Shown piece after piece: positions 1 through 12,500 of a stretch of DNA of 64,000 nt. A model generated the notes under the pieces. It had not been told where the DNA came from, did not search any database, and worked only from the letters and a program-made list of their open reading frames with translations. Numbering within the stretch: position 1 is the stretch's first letter; each line of letters opens with the position of its first letter. Both the position numbers and the translations under genes were made by a program. The stretch covers positions 747,471 to 811,470 of the forward strand of contig JAGGNK010008781.1 in NCBI GenBank assembly GCA_017590115.1, read 5' to 3'. The DNA comes from Montifringilla adamsi. Lineage: Eukaryota > Chordata > Aves > Passeriformes > Passeridae.

Positions 1-3000
1 TCCTGGCTGTGCTGCACTGGTGTGTCCCACTGCTCTGCAGTGTTTGCTCTATCTCTTTCCAGGCTGCTGCGTCCACACCCCCTTCCCATGGCATGGCCCC
101 TGGGAATGGAGTGAAGGGAGCTGCTGGTACAGAATCAGTGTTTGTGCTGGTTGATCTCTTCAACCCCATCACAAAGAATACCAATAGTAATAGCCTGGGG
201 TGGGTGGTTCATTGCACAGAATAATTGATGTGTATTCTAGTAGATAGAATCTGATCTAAATCTGTAACAACTCTAAATGGTGACACCAAGCCCTGGCTGT
301 CAGTGCAGGAGTTTTGCCTTTGGGGTATTAGAGCTGCACAGCCTGAGGTGCTGGGCATTGCTGGCCAAACTGGTGAGGCCCTTGGACACTTGGTGCAGAC
401 TGGGGATATCTTTAGGAGCTCCACCTCGAAGCCCAGGATTAGTGATGCATTTCTGGGTGATGTATTCACTAGCACTGAGGGCAGGGTAGAGCTGGTGCTC
501 AGTTTGGTGCAGGGTGGCACATTTGGAGCCTGGGTCAAACCTGAGCACTGTTTTGTTTGGGTGCTCTTTGAGTAAAGATGTTGCCATTCTCCTGTTCTCC
601 AGGAGGAAAGGGGCAATCCTCCCACGCTCTAGGGAGGACAGCACTGTGGGTTTGGTGCCAGGCAGGCTGTGCTGGGCACAACCTCAGCCTGTGAGTGCCT
701 GTGTTTGGCTGAAATCAGAGACTTGAGCTCACAAAATCTGCCGTGGCCACTTCAGTGGCTCTCTGGCCTCTCTAGCAATTGGCTGAAGTAAGCAGGACAG
801 ACATTTGCTCTGAAGTCATGCAAGGACCCTTCATTTTCCTACTTACTTTTAATTGTAGTCTACCTGTTCCTTCCTCAGCTGTGCCTGCTGAACTCTGGTG
901 CACTGTGCTTTGTAAAGGCTTATCAACAAAAAGATATCTCTTCATAAATCCTGAGATCTAATGCCTGAAAGCTCTGAAGGGTTTGGGTTTAAGGATTGTC
1001 ATCTGTTTGAGGAATTGCCTATTGCAAGTGTTCATTACTCAAGCTAACAGATACTGAAAATGGCTTTAAATCACCTGCTGGGTTTTCCTTGCTTGTTTGC
1101 TTCATATATTATTTTATTTCAGGGATAGGTTTTCCTGCATATAGGTCCTAAATTTTAGAGTTCATCTATGAAGGCTTTTTTCCCTCTGCAGCTAGAAATG
1201 CTAATTGACTTTGATTGATTAAATAAAAATAAATTAATTCTGTGTTGAGAGACCCTTTCTGAACTATATCTGTGCTCCAGATTTAGCAGAGACAGTCATT
1301 CCTTTGCCAACCTGTCGATTGGAGCAATCTGTAACCAGTGAAAGAAAAATGTCAGCCATCACCAGCTGAAGCCATTGTTGGTGGACAAATTTGAACCCAG
1401 GAGGGGAAAGGCAATTTTGGGTGTTGCCACTGTTGTTTAGAGAGGTGTCAAATAAACAGGGAGGGCCTGAAGGGGCTGGGCTGCAGCACCAGTGCGAGTT
1501 CTGGCACTGCTTTTGATTAATTTTCAAAATGTTCAAAAAGTTTTCAAAAAACAACTTTTGTGACCATACAGATGTTCAGCCCTCACTGAAACTTCCTAAA
1601 GAAACCAGGGTCTGTGACTTGACACCTCTGCAGTGACTGGGGCCTTACTTTGGTTGGCAAGTTCCAGGAATTTACTGCAAGTTTCCCAACATCTCTTAAT
1701 AATGAAAGAATGGTGGGAATTTCCTTTATTGTGTTACTCTAGCTTCTTGACCCGTTTGTTAGAGGGAATATATTATTAGCTAAAAATTCCCAAAGTGAGG
1801 TACCTGCAGAGAAAAGCTCTATGCATGGCTTTGAGGTCTTGTAATAATTAGGTGGATAAACAATTTGGAATGCCTGAAAAATCTCATTATTTAGCTAGAG
1901 ATGTTTAGGCTTTCTTAACCACCCAGAGCTGGTGATACTTTTCAGCTGTGATGGAAGATAGGAAATGCTTGGCTGTGCACTTTTTGGAAAATAGACTTCA
2001 AATCTCAGTTTGGGAAGGTTTTAAAATAGTAAGCTGCTCACCACGGGCTTGCAGATGGCTGAACTAGGACCTAACTGAATAAATAAGGTGGCTGCAGGGA
2101 AAGAACTGAAAGAGGAAAAGGAGGAGGGAAGAAAGAAGGGCATTCCCCAAGATAAATTAACATCTGTGAAATAAGACACTTCCAAATGTATGCTAATGGC
2201 CTAAATGTTTCCATATTCAATTAAGTAATAAGTCCCGAGTTGGCAATATCCTCCCAAAACATTCATTTACCAGGAGAAGGCTCCGCTGGGACAGCAGAGG
2301 CACCATAATGAACTGATGTGGGCAGTAAGACATGATAATGCCTACTTCAGAGGGAATTACTGCTTTCATAATGCAATTTACAACAAGAATTTACTTGTTG
2401 GAAGAGTTTTTTCTCTCTTCATTATGACAGTGTAATTATGACTCCAGTGGCTCAGAATAATTTGAGAGGAGTGAGTTACCAAAGCTTTTGTACTGAGTGT
2501 TCTCAGGCACTTTGAACACAGGACCAAGGACAGTTCTCTGTAAATAATAATCCCAGGGAAGTTCTCAGAGGCCAGCAGCCTGCTTGCAGCCGTCTCATCC
2601 TCCTTCACTGGGCCCCACCTACAGTGGCCTTCATGTGGTTTTCTTTCTTGCTGTGTATCTATTTATCAGTTGAATTTAAAATACCAGCCCAGTTCAACCC
2701 TCACAGGCTCTGGTGCAGTACTTAGAGATGTTGGTTTACAGGTGTTGATGCACCTGTAGGGAGCAGCCAGTGTCCCCTGCAAGGCTGGCCTGAGTGGGTG
2801 GCACTGTCTGTGGCTGGAGGCTGCTTGGCACTGTGAATAGCCTGAATATTCCATAGCCACTTCTTCAGAACAATGGCTCAACCCCTCTGGAGTTTCTTTC
2901 AGAACTGCATGTAGATGTAGTGCAGGGTGCTTCCAGTGCCTGCTCAAAGCCACAAGCAATTTATTAAGTTATTGTCTAGCTGACAGTCTTTCACTTCAGC

Positions 3001-5113
3001 CTCTGAACTTGGACGAGTGCATTTGAGCATGGAAATAATCCTTGATGTTCTGTGCCCCCTCTGGTTGTGTTTTGGTTTTTGTCTGTGTTTTCTGACCAGC
3101 CAGGCACTACTGGAATAACTGCTCTGAATAGACTCAATGTTTGTTTGTTTTCCTTCCTCCATTGTCTTAGGAAAAGCTTTTAAGGATGGCACTTGGCAGA
3201 GATTGCTCTGGCCTTGTCAGACAGAAACTGACTGGCTGTAATGTGTTTTTTTCATTTCTCTGAGAGGCACCGAGAGATTGACTGTACATTTGTTACTTAA
3301 GACAGTATTGGCAAAATCTTTTTCAATTATGGCAGACTTCTCATCTTCACAGTGTGGCAGATGTGGCTTTTTCTAGAAGCTGAGCTGGATGTGCTAGAGC
3401 CTGGAAAAATGGCTCAGCTGAAACAGAGCTCTCTGCTCTGGTGTGTTGTTTATTCCAGCCTGAACGAACATCTCCAGGGGGATGCGAGTCCTTGTGCATC
3501 ACTGCCTCAGTCTGGGGGTGACTGCCATCTCCCTGAGCAGGGACAGGGCTCAGGAAGCCACTCACATCACAGCTCCTCACTGATGGGAGCTTGTTTCCAT
3601 GGCTGGCTGCAGCACCATGCCAAAGTCAGGGACCAGTAGCTCTGAAACCCTGCCAGGGACACCTCCTGATGCCTCTGGGTGTCACTTGGGAAAAAACCCA
3701 AACCAAACAAACTGCATATATGAAGTGTAGAATTCATTCCTAGAGGTGCTGACAAGAAATCTCAGTAGTCAGAGATGTTCTTTGGAGGACTGTATGAACA
3801 TGCTGCTAAATGTGCCAGGAAGCTTTGGAAAAACTAGAAACTATTAATAATGTGGTTACCTGATGATTTGCATTCCTTAAATCTGAGTAAATGCTAAGGC
3901 AGAAAAAGTAGATAAAAAGGACTTTTGCACTTACAAAATCAATCTTTGTTTCATGGTGTTTTACAAAAAAACCTGACTGCATTTTATAGTCAGGTGAGCT
4001 GAAGCAAGAGGTGAGGCCGAATTGCCCGGTGTCCAGGAGGGTTGATCATTTCCCTTCAGTGCTACCAGGAAGCCTCACAGCCCTGCTTGCTGTGTCAAAC
4101 ACACTGCCAGGTTGTGGAGATAGGTCAGGCAATACAAGGGAACAGCAAGGAACCGTTTCTCCTTTTGTGATTTAATAGACTCTTCCGCTCTGTTTGTCCT
4201 CTGAGGGAGCCAACAGATTCAATACCCAATTTCTCTCATCTGCTATCAGAATGCAAATGTGATGGCAGATGAATATACTTTCAAGAATACTTAACCTAAT
4301 GGGCATGTAAAGCCTGGTAATTACCAGTTGTTTGTCTCCTCGTGTATAATGGTTTCAGTAATAGGCAGTGCCACACACTGAGATCTTGGTGTGGGCCAGG
4401 GCTGGATTCCAGTGCAGCTTCTCCTGCTCTTCCAGTGGAAACAAACAAAAATTGCAATGTCCTCATTGCATTGGTTCCATTTTCAGTACCCTGTGAGTAC
4501 CAACTGGAATACCAGGTTAATAATCCAAATGTAGCAATTAATCCACCTTTGAGCCAACATATGTAGCAACAGTGACAGACTTCTTGTATTGTATGTGGCA
4601 CACAGGCAAGAATGTTGACAGAGCAGCCAGGGCTTTGTGGCTGATAGAGAAAGGATTCTACCTGCAGCCTCTGACCTTCCCAAGCCCCCTCTTGTATGGA
4701 AAAGAAGCAAACAAGAAACACAGCTCAAGGTTCATTACTCTCAAATTTGACAACAATGATAAAAGATAAAAAACGATAATGGACACACAGCAGACAAAGT
4801 GGAAGTTGAGCTGTCTTGCACCCTAACTGCAGTGCGTTAAAGCCATTGGGAACAATAAACTACTGTGGCCTGAGCTGGGCTGGGAATCAACACAGCAGTT
4901 TGTGTTGTATTTCATAATTCATGTTGTCATTAAGAGTGCCACCATTGTGCCAACACTTCTTGAGATTTTGGTTCTCTTCTGTGGGCTGAAATATTTCAGC
5001 AGAGCTGTGATGTGGACTGAAGGCTGCTGTTATAAATTGGGTGCGCTCTCCCAAAGTGGGTGTGAGCAATGAACTGCTGTCCCTGGGGTGAGGTCTGAGA
5101 GCCGGGCTGGAGA
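1..5113. other. Intron-like non-coding sequence without recognisable features
   Basis: About 5 kb of mixed-composition sequence. The longest open frames are about 140 codons or less, lie on both strands in overlapping frames, and show no family resemblance or coherent splice sites. I see no repeat family, microsatellite or RNA gene. By inference this belongs to the large intron upstream of the exon at 23498. Confidence 0.6.
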
Positions 5114-5675
5114 GGGGCTCAGAGAGGCTGGGCCAGGGCAGCTCTGGGGCTCACAGGGGCTGTGCCAGGGCAGCTCTTGGGCTCACAGGGGCTGTGTCAG
5201 GGCAGCTCTGGGCTCACAGGGGCTGTGTCAGGGCAGCTCTGGGCTCACAGGGGCTGTGTCAGGGCAGCTCTGGGGCTCACACAGGGCAGCTCTGGGCTCA
5301 CAGGGGCTGTGTCAGGGCAGCTCTGGGGCTCAGAGAGGCTGTGCCAGGGCAGCTCTGGGGCTCACAGGGGCTGTGCCAGGGCAGCTCTGGGGCTCACAGG
5401 GGCTGTGCCAGGGCAGCTCTGGGGCTCAGAGAGGCTGTGCCAGGGCAGCTCTGGGGCTCACAGGGGCTGTGCCAGGGCAGCTCTGGGGCTCAGAGGGGCT
5501 GTGCCAGGGCAGCTCTGGGGCTCAGAGGGGCTGTGCCAGGGCAGCTCTGGGGCTCAGAGAGGCTGTGCCAGGGCAGCTCTGGGGCTCAGAGAGGCTGTGC
5601 CAGGGCAGCTCTGGGGCTCACAGGGGCTGTGCCAGGGCAGCTCTGGGGCTCACAGAGGCTGTGCCAGGGCAGCTC
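5114..5675 (+). repeat. GC-rich minisatellite, 32-bp unit, about 17.5 copies
   Basis: Head-to-tail copies of a 32-bp unit containing GGGGCTCACAGGGGCTGTG followed by CCAGGGCAGCTCT. Variants include CAGAGAGG or CAGAGGGG for CACAGGGG, and TCAGGG for CCAGGG. Several early copies are 31 bp because one G is missing, and one copy (about 5264-5286) is cut short. TCAGGG copies lie at the left end and CCAGGG copies at the right, so the array has diverged directionally. The unit is not a multiple of three and has no stop in any + frame, which creates three long overlapping open frames (229-271 codons, about 5088-5911) that are not genes. The + strand is markedly G-rich with repeated G3-G4 runs. Confidence 0.95.
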
Positions 5676-5689
5676 CTGCCAGGGGCTGC

Positions 5690-6110
5690 AGGGCAGTGGC
5701 GGCTCCCAGGTGGCCGCGGTGTCACAGGTGTCCCCAGCTCCTGCCGGGCACGTTCCTGGGCACACACCGTGTCTGGCCGGCAGCACTGCCCGAGCTGCCG
5801 GCACCGCTCCGCTGCTGCTCGAACACCAAAGCTGGGGCTTCAGTCCGCGTCATGGAAAGAGAGGCTGCGTTTTGGTTTTGTAGACATTGCTGGGGCTGGG
5901 TGACAGTCTGAGAGGTGTGAAATTCCTCCCTGGCTTTGCAAACAGGAAAGAAAAGCCAGAGCCATGGGTTCGGCTGGAGCGTGGCCATGGAGGATGCCCG
6001 TGGAGGGGCAGCAGTGCCAGGCGGAGCTCCGGCAGCCCCTCGCTGCTGCAGGAGGCTGCGGGCTGCCTGGGCTGCTCTGCCGGGCGAGAGAGTCGTTTCC
6101 TCTAAAAGGA
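5690..6110. other. CpG-richer patch next to the 32-bp minisatellite
   Basis: CpG dinucleotides are clearly denser here than in surrounding sequence, with roughly a dozen between 5697 and 5855 and more between 5965 and 6100. Sequence on either side beyond the array is CpG-poor. It could be a small intragenic CpG island, an enhancer, or an unmethylated by-product of the GC-rich array. I see no TATA box, initiator or first exon, so I do not call a promoter. The estimate is by eye. Confidence 0.35.
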
Positions 6111-6520
6111 GCTGCAAGGTCTAATTGAGCCCGTAAATGTAACTCCCTCATCACTCTTAAAAGTTAGGTGCAGTAATCATGGATTTTTCAACTGAGCAAT
6201 GTAAAGTTGAAAACGAGCTGCAAAATGTGTTTAAAAAGCTCTATTTTCTAAGTGATTAGCTCTCACTGAATCTGTGTGGCAGCATGTGATCAGTAACAAG
6301 CCCAGCTCTATTAGAATACTCTTATTTATGACTGACCAATATAGACTCAGCTGTCATCACTTCACTCTTACAATCTGTTTTCTAAATAAAATCACAACTT
6401 AACCATATGCTTGACAGAATTATGTAGCAGCTTTAGTGTGTTTATTTTTCGCTCTGCTGTATACATCAGTCCACGCTCAGTTTAAAAGTCTGTTCTTTAT
6501 TGCTGTTGTAAACTCAGCTG
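6111..6520. other. AT-rich segment resembling a conserved non-coding element
   Basis: An abrupt switch from GC-rich to AT-rich sequence, free of repeats, with TAATCATGGATT-like and TAATTG homeodomain-type cores. It also has several runs that read like deeply conserved vertebrate enhancers, for example around 6165-6250 and 6330-6430. This judgement is by texture only, since conservation cannot be seen from one sequence. Confidence 0.25.
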
Positions 6521-9500
6521 GGCCATTCATGCCCCGTGGGTATTCAGAGAACAGCCATTCAGTCAGATTTGTCCAATGATGCTGCCGAGGAGGCAGCATT
6601 CAGAATCCTTGAGAGGTGCATTGCCCTTCCTTCACAACAATTATTGTTTAAAGGGTTGAGATTTAGAGAAAATTGTTTGATGTACCTGTCTCTTTTTTCC
6701 CTCTCTTATGGGCAATCGATATTTCTTACAGGATGAATCGGGAGAAAGTTGTTCAGATGTTGGGCTTCTCTTTGGTTTGGCCAGCATAAAAACAGGCTGG
6801 GTCCCTGTGACACAATCGTTTAATCTGTGGAGAATGTTATCAGCTGATTGGGGGAATTAAAACCTGGCCAGCTGCCCTACAGAGCTCAGCAAGTGACCAG
6901 TAAATCTTTGGGGCTCCTAAAAAGGTGGGCTTGAAGTCAAAAACCAGACATCAACAGAGAGAGAAGACAAATGTGTACATTTCAATCCCAATAAATTGGA
7001 CTTTGGTACATGTCAGAATTGCTCTGTATTCCTTCGGAGCTGAAAACTGCAGCTATTAAGCCAAAAGAAGTGATTGCCTGAAATCCTAATATAGACTGGG
7101 GAGAGGGAAATGGTGCTGCAGCCAGGTAGAAAATGACACCTCGTGGTGTGCCAGTCACCCACGCACACCTTGCAAATGGAGCCATTAGGGGAGAGCAGCT
7201 GAACGCAGCCGGATCTGATGGGGCTGGCATCGAGTGCGCTCGCTTTGGATTGGGGCTTGGCTTTTTTTTTCTTTCCAGTTCATAGCTGATGCTTTCAGTG
7301 TGTATTCCAGCACCTCCTGACTTTGCAGCCAGGCCCAGTGTTTATGGTTCTCTCGGTGTGGAGGAGCTGCTGGAACTGGGTTATGGAGAAGGTAAATCGC
7401 GGGTGGGGACTGCAGAGCTGGGAGTGGGATTCACAGGGGGACTTTGTGGTGCTGAATGTTTTCAGTGGAAGGGCCACGAGCTGATTGCTCTGCTTGGCAG
7501 GGCCAGCGTTTGTAGGCAGTGAGGAACTGGATACACAGGCTTTTCTTAGTACGTCAATACATCTTTTTGAAATGAGAAATATTTTCAAATATTTCAACAT
7601 CATTTAGAAAAATGTATGAATGTGTACCCTGCTGTTTGACAGACACAACTTGGAAAATGTTATTGACTATAGCACTCTTCTTCAGACTTGGAGTCTGCAA
7701 TATAAACCTGAACAACAAATCAGGCTAAGTGGAGCCTGAGTTCATCAAATACATCACAGCAGCACAAATAAACACCATACCAGAAATCCTTGGAATCCCC
7801 AAAACCTTCTACTTATGCGTCAGAATTAAATTAGTCACGTATCTGTTGTGTTATGATATTAAGACATGGTGGCTTTGAAGCACAACTCAAGTCTAGAGGA
7901 GTTCTGCTTAGTGACAGAGAATTTAAAAATGGGTTTATAAAGGGAAAGATTAATTTGGTCAAGTGACAATAATTTCAGAATAACAAAATGCTTATCCATA
8001 ATAGATAGTGCCATCTCCTCTCTGTTCCTTTGTGTACGCTGAGTACGCCCTGCATTTTATCTTACATAAGTGATGAACTACCTTGCACTGTCAGAAGTTG
8101 CACTTATCTTTACTAAGTGCTAATTAGTAACTACATGGCAGAGTCCTATTTTTAATGATCTGGAAACAATGCAGGTGGGGTTGGAAACAGTGTTAGAACA
8201 GGTCCTTTTCTCTGCCGTGCCAGCTGCAGACAGCCCAGGGAATCCTTCAGTGAGTACCAAGCCCAAGAACTCCCGTGGCTCGGGAGGCAGATCTGCCTGG
8301 GAGGAGCAGCTGCAGCAGGGACAGGGACAGGGACAGGGACAGATCTGTATCCGCAGCTGAGCTCAGCTCAAGCAAATCACAGCGCAGGTTTTGTTTCGTT
8401 GAGAGGATTTTGGGGAGCTGTAGTCCCTTAAGGAAGCTAACAAATGTGGTACCTCTCAGGGATTAAAAGTACAGGGTGCCTCCTGTTTCCATGGGAAATT
8501 CAAAAGATCAATCATAAACCTTTGGTTTTGAGAAGATTTGTTAAATTGTTCAGAAGTTTTATGAAAACAAAGGATGTTCTGGATGTAATATGGCTTATTT
8601 TGAGATTTATTATGGATGCTGAAAGTGTTCCCAACCTTGAATAAATCAAATCACATATTTTTTAACTACCTGTCTAGGAATCCTGAACTGAGAAATAGAC
8701 ATAATAAATAATTTATTGTGCAGACCAGGAGCAAATATGTATATGACACTCTTTGATTTCCAAACACATCTTGCTGAGCAAAGCCATGTGGTTTAAAACA
8801 GCTTTGCAATATTCCTCAGTGTCTCAGAATCATCTTCTGAGCTATCCTTGAGTGAAATCCAGGAGCAGTTCCCAGCAACAGCAGTGGCAGCTTTGCAATC
8901 CAGCACTCTCCAGTTCTGTTGTGCCCGTCCTGGAGCTGATTTTGGGAGGTGCTGCTTTCGCATCAGCTCACAGATGTTTGAAGAAGCTCCCATTCGTGTC
9001 AATGGCAACAGCCAAAATTTCTGATAGGAATTCTAAGTGGGCCAGAAAGAAATTAATGGACTGAAGTTCCTTGATTATAAATAAATGTCTTTATTGGGTG
9101 AATGCTGAGAGGAAAAGACAGGAAGGAGACAAATGATGATCAAGGGCTGGAGGTAGAATAGGGAGCTCTTCCGGGACAGAAATGAGCATGAGACATGCAA
9201 ATTTCTGGGCAGGGAAGAACATGCAAAAGTGAGAGTTTTCTATGTTTAAGGAAATGGGATTTGGATAGTCCCTGAAAAACTACGAAGGAATGCATTACAG
9301 AACTTGAGGGTTGGTATAAAACGGAATAAAACTCATGGGAGCAGGGCTTCCATCTAATCCATGGCTTCTGTGTGCCAGGACAGGAGACCGGCGGGTGGCC
9401 GGGCTCTGTTTCTGGGCATGGCCTCGGCCAGACCTTGTTGGCATTGCTTTTCCAGGATGGTACAGATCATTTCTTCTCTCTGTAAATATTTCTTTTCAAG

Positions 9501-12500
9501 AAGCAGCACAGAAGTGCCCTTTTCCTCAGAGCCTTGCTGGCACCCTGCTTTTTTGATGTCCCTGTCACTTGCTTGGCATGGCACGGGATATGATCCCAGT
9601 TCTCTCTTTCTCTCCCAAAAGTGAGTGATGGTATTGTTACAGGAACGTGGCAGATTGAGGATAGCAGAGCTCGTTTTCTCCTCCTTCTGTTCCAGTTGAG
9701 GGGGAGCTCTCTGCCGTGATGCCATCAAAAAGCCCAACAGTGTCAGGAGAGCAGGGTGAGGGTGCAGCAATTCCAGCAGCTCTCAAATACCCTCCCCGGG
9801 CTGATGAGCTCTCCCTGTAACTGCTGCCTTGGTGAAACCTCATCTGTGACTTTTGGAAGTACAGGAGCTGATGGGACTTGCAGTGTCTTTGCTTTCAAAG
9901 TGACTTCACAGAACACGAAACTTGTGAGAAGAACATTTAAAGTCTCTTGCTGGAATTAATTCTGATGTGACTTATACCCAATTTCATTCAAATCAGACAG
10001 TGCAGATGAGAGCTGGCAATTTGCATAGACACAGTAATTTGGAGAGGGCGTGCAGAAGGGCTTTTTAAAATCCACATGGAGTTCATGTCCTCAGTCTCTG
10101 AGAATGGGTAAAACTGAGGAAATTCTGAATTCTAAGTCATTTTTTTTTCCCTCTGACTCTCTTGTTTGCTCAAGTCCAATTATTCAGAACCAAAATATCC
10201 TATTATATCATGGACTAAACAGGCACACTTTGCAGCTGTGTTGGGAAATGAATGAACATTTGAAAATGTGACTCTCATATTGCTGTATTATCATTAGTTT
10301 GAGTATGTGCTGCAAATAACATTTTGAAGACCAGGTTTCCTTTTGACTTTGAAGGAGACATATGAATTATTGAAATAATGAGCTAAAGTCTTATTTTAGA
10401 TTGCATTCTGTTACTTTAAATGATATTTTGCTATAAATTTCAGTTTTGTCTGATACTGCATTTAGCCATCTTTGATTTCCAGCAGGTAATAGTCTTTTTC
10501 TCACCACCACTATCAGCAGCAGCTTCAGTTTTAATTAATTCCCTGTTCTGAGCACATCCCAAGGCAGTGCCATGGCACTGATCAGTCAGTGCATAACCAA
10601 ATCTGATAATGCCTCTGATAAGGAGCAGCACACCCAGTGCCCCACTTTCCACATGTCAGTCTAACTCTGCTTCAAGGACAAACCTAGGAACGTCTGACAC
10701 CAGGTAACTCACTCCAGCTGCCCCCGCCAGAGCTGCTGCCTGGCTGCTGATGCAGGCAGGGTTTCCTGGCAGCCCTGCCTGGTGCTGGATTCTCCAGGGC
10801 TGTCCATGGCTTCTCCTCCCTTCAGAGTGGATTTCCCGGGCAGGTGGGATGGAAGTTAATCAGTGCAGCCCTGTGCTGCTGCAGGACATACACATGAGCA
10901 GTGATGGCTCTGTCAGAAACTCAGCTTCCTAGAGGGAAGGTCTTCAAATTAGCCTTCAGGAGGGCCTGTCAGATTTATTTTTTTCTACTTTTCTTTTTCA
11001 ATGTATCATTTTAGTAAATCTCCTCTAGCAGTCACTCCCAGACTACCAGGAGGGTATTTCTGGAAGAGGAACAATTTCTTTATTTAGCAGAAAACCCTGG
11101 GGCTGATTTATTGCCCTTTGTACCTCCAGCCCTGGTGCTGCTGCAGATCACCCTTGGTGGCTCTGCCCCGTGCAGGGGATGGTGCTGGTGTGGCACAGGT
11201 GTGCCAGTGTGCCCATGGCAGCACAGCCTCTGCTCCCCAAACACACCATGAGGAGGCAGGAAAAGCCACTCCAAAGGGAGCTGCTCCCACACTCCCCATC
11301 CCCTGGACTGAACAGAGGGTGGGACTTCAGTGACTGCTGGATTTAAACTGGTTTTCCCCAAATTAGCCCTGTTAAAACAAGTAGCTCTCAAAGATGATTT
11401 CAATATTAGCAAATAGGGATTCCTAAAACACATTAGGGGGGTTTTTGTCACTGAGATATGGCTGAATTACAGGCTTTGCCATGGATTTGATGCAATCCTA
11501 ATGGACTGTAATCCTTGTAATACGACAGGTTGGTGACAGAGATTACTAAAATATTTATCCCTGGCATCTTTCCTTTTTAATAAATTTGTTTTCTCTCTCT
11601 TAAGTGAAAGCACTACATTGACAGCAAACTAGAGGCATTTCATCAGTCTCTTATCAGCAGCCAGCACTAAAGCCAACAGGAAAGGTTGGGGGTTTTGAAT
11701 AACATTTATTACACAGTGTTTTCTGTATTTCCTGACAAAGTTCCAAGAGAACCTTTGTAGCCACACAGAGCAGACTGCCACTTGCTTTTTCCAACTTAGA
11801 GCAGCTTGTGCTTAAACATCTTTGTTCCCCCAGCCCCACACTGCCCACATTTCACCTTCTGCAGCTCTGCACTGTCACCTCGGGGTCCCCAGCCTCGGGG
11901 CTCTGTCTCCCCAGCCCAGCACTCTGATGAGGAATAGATTTAAATCCCGATTTAAACACTGCACTGGGTTGTGAGTCCCTCCCCCAGCCCCTTCCAGGGC
12001 CCGTTGTTTTTGTGGCTGGTTTTGCTCTTTGCTGGGAGCACGTGTGTCATGTCACCAGCAGTTTGCTGGCGGTGGGGCTGTGATGACAGGGGCTGTTGTT
12101 TAATTAGTGTCTCTCTAAAGTGCCTCGAGCTGGGGCTGCTGTTCAAAGGCCTCTCAGAGCCACCTTTGGTGTGGGCTTGGAACCGGGCTTCAGAGGGAGC
12201 TGCTGGAAAGAATCAGCGCGCAAAACACTCCAAAGTGCTAATTTCACTGTGAGCTGAATTCTTCATTGCCCTGTTTGTTGATTCATCCTTTGCCTCTCTG
12301 CAATTTGGGAATAAAACAGTGATTTTCAGAGCCATAGCACTGTGTGCACGTTTTGTGCAGGAGAAATTCCAGCTGCAGCTGGGAGAATGTTCTTTGTGAA
12401 GCAGATGTCTGCTTTTCCCCTGTCTTAAACTCATTAAAAACCCCAAACCCACTCCAGCAGTCCAAGAGGTGAGAGTGCTGTTGGTAGCCACATCAGCACA

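Noticed and set aside
5088..5911. Three overlapping + frames of 229-271 codons with Gly/Ala/Gln-rich repeats
   Set aside because: They are the three readings of the 32-bp minisatellite, each repeating every 32 codons. No splice or start context supports a gene.
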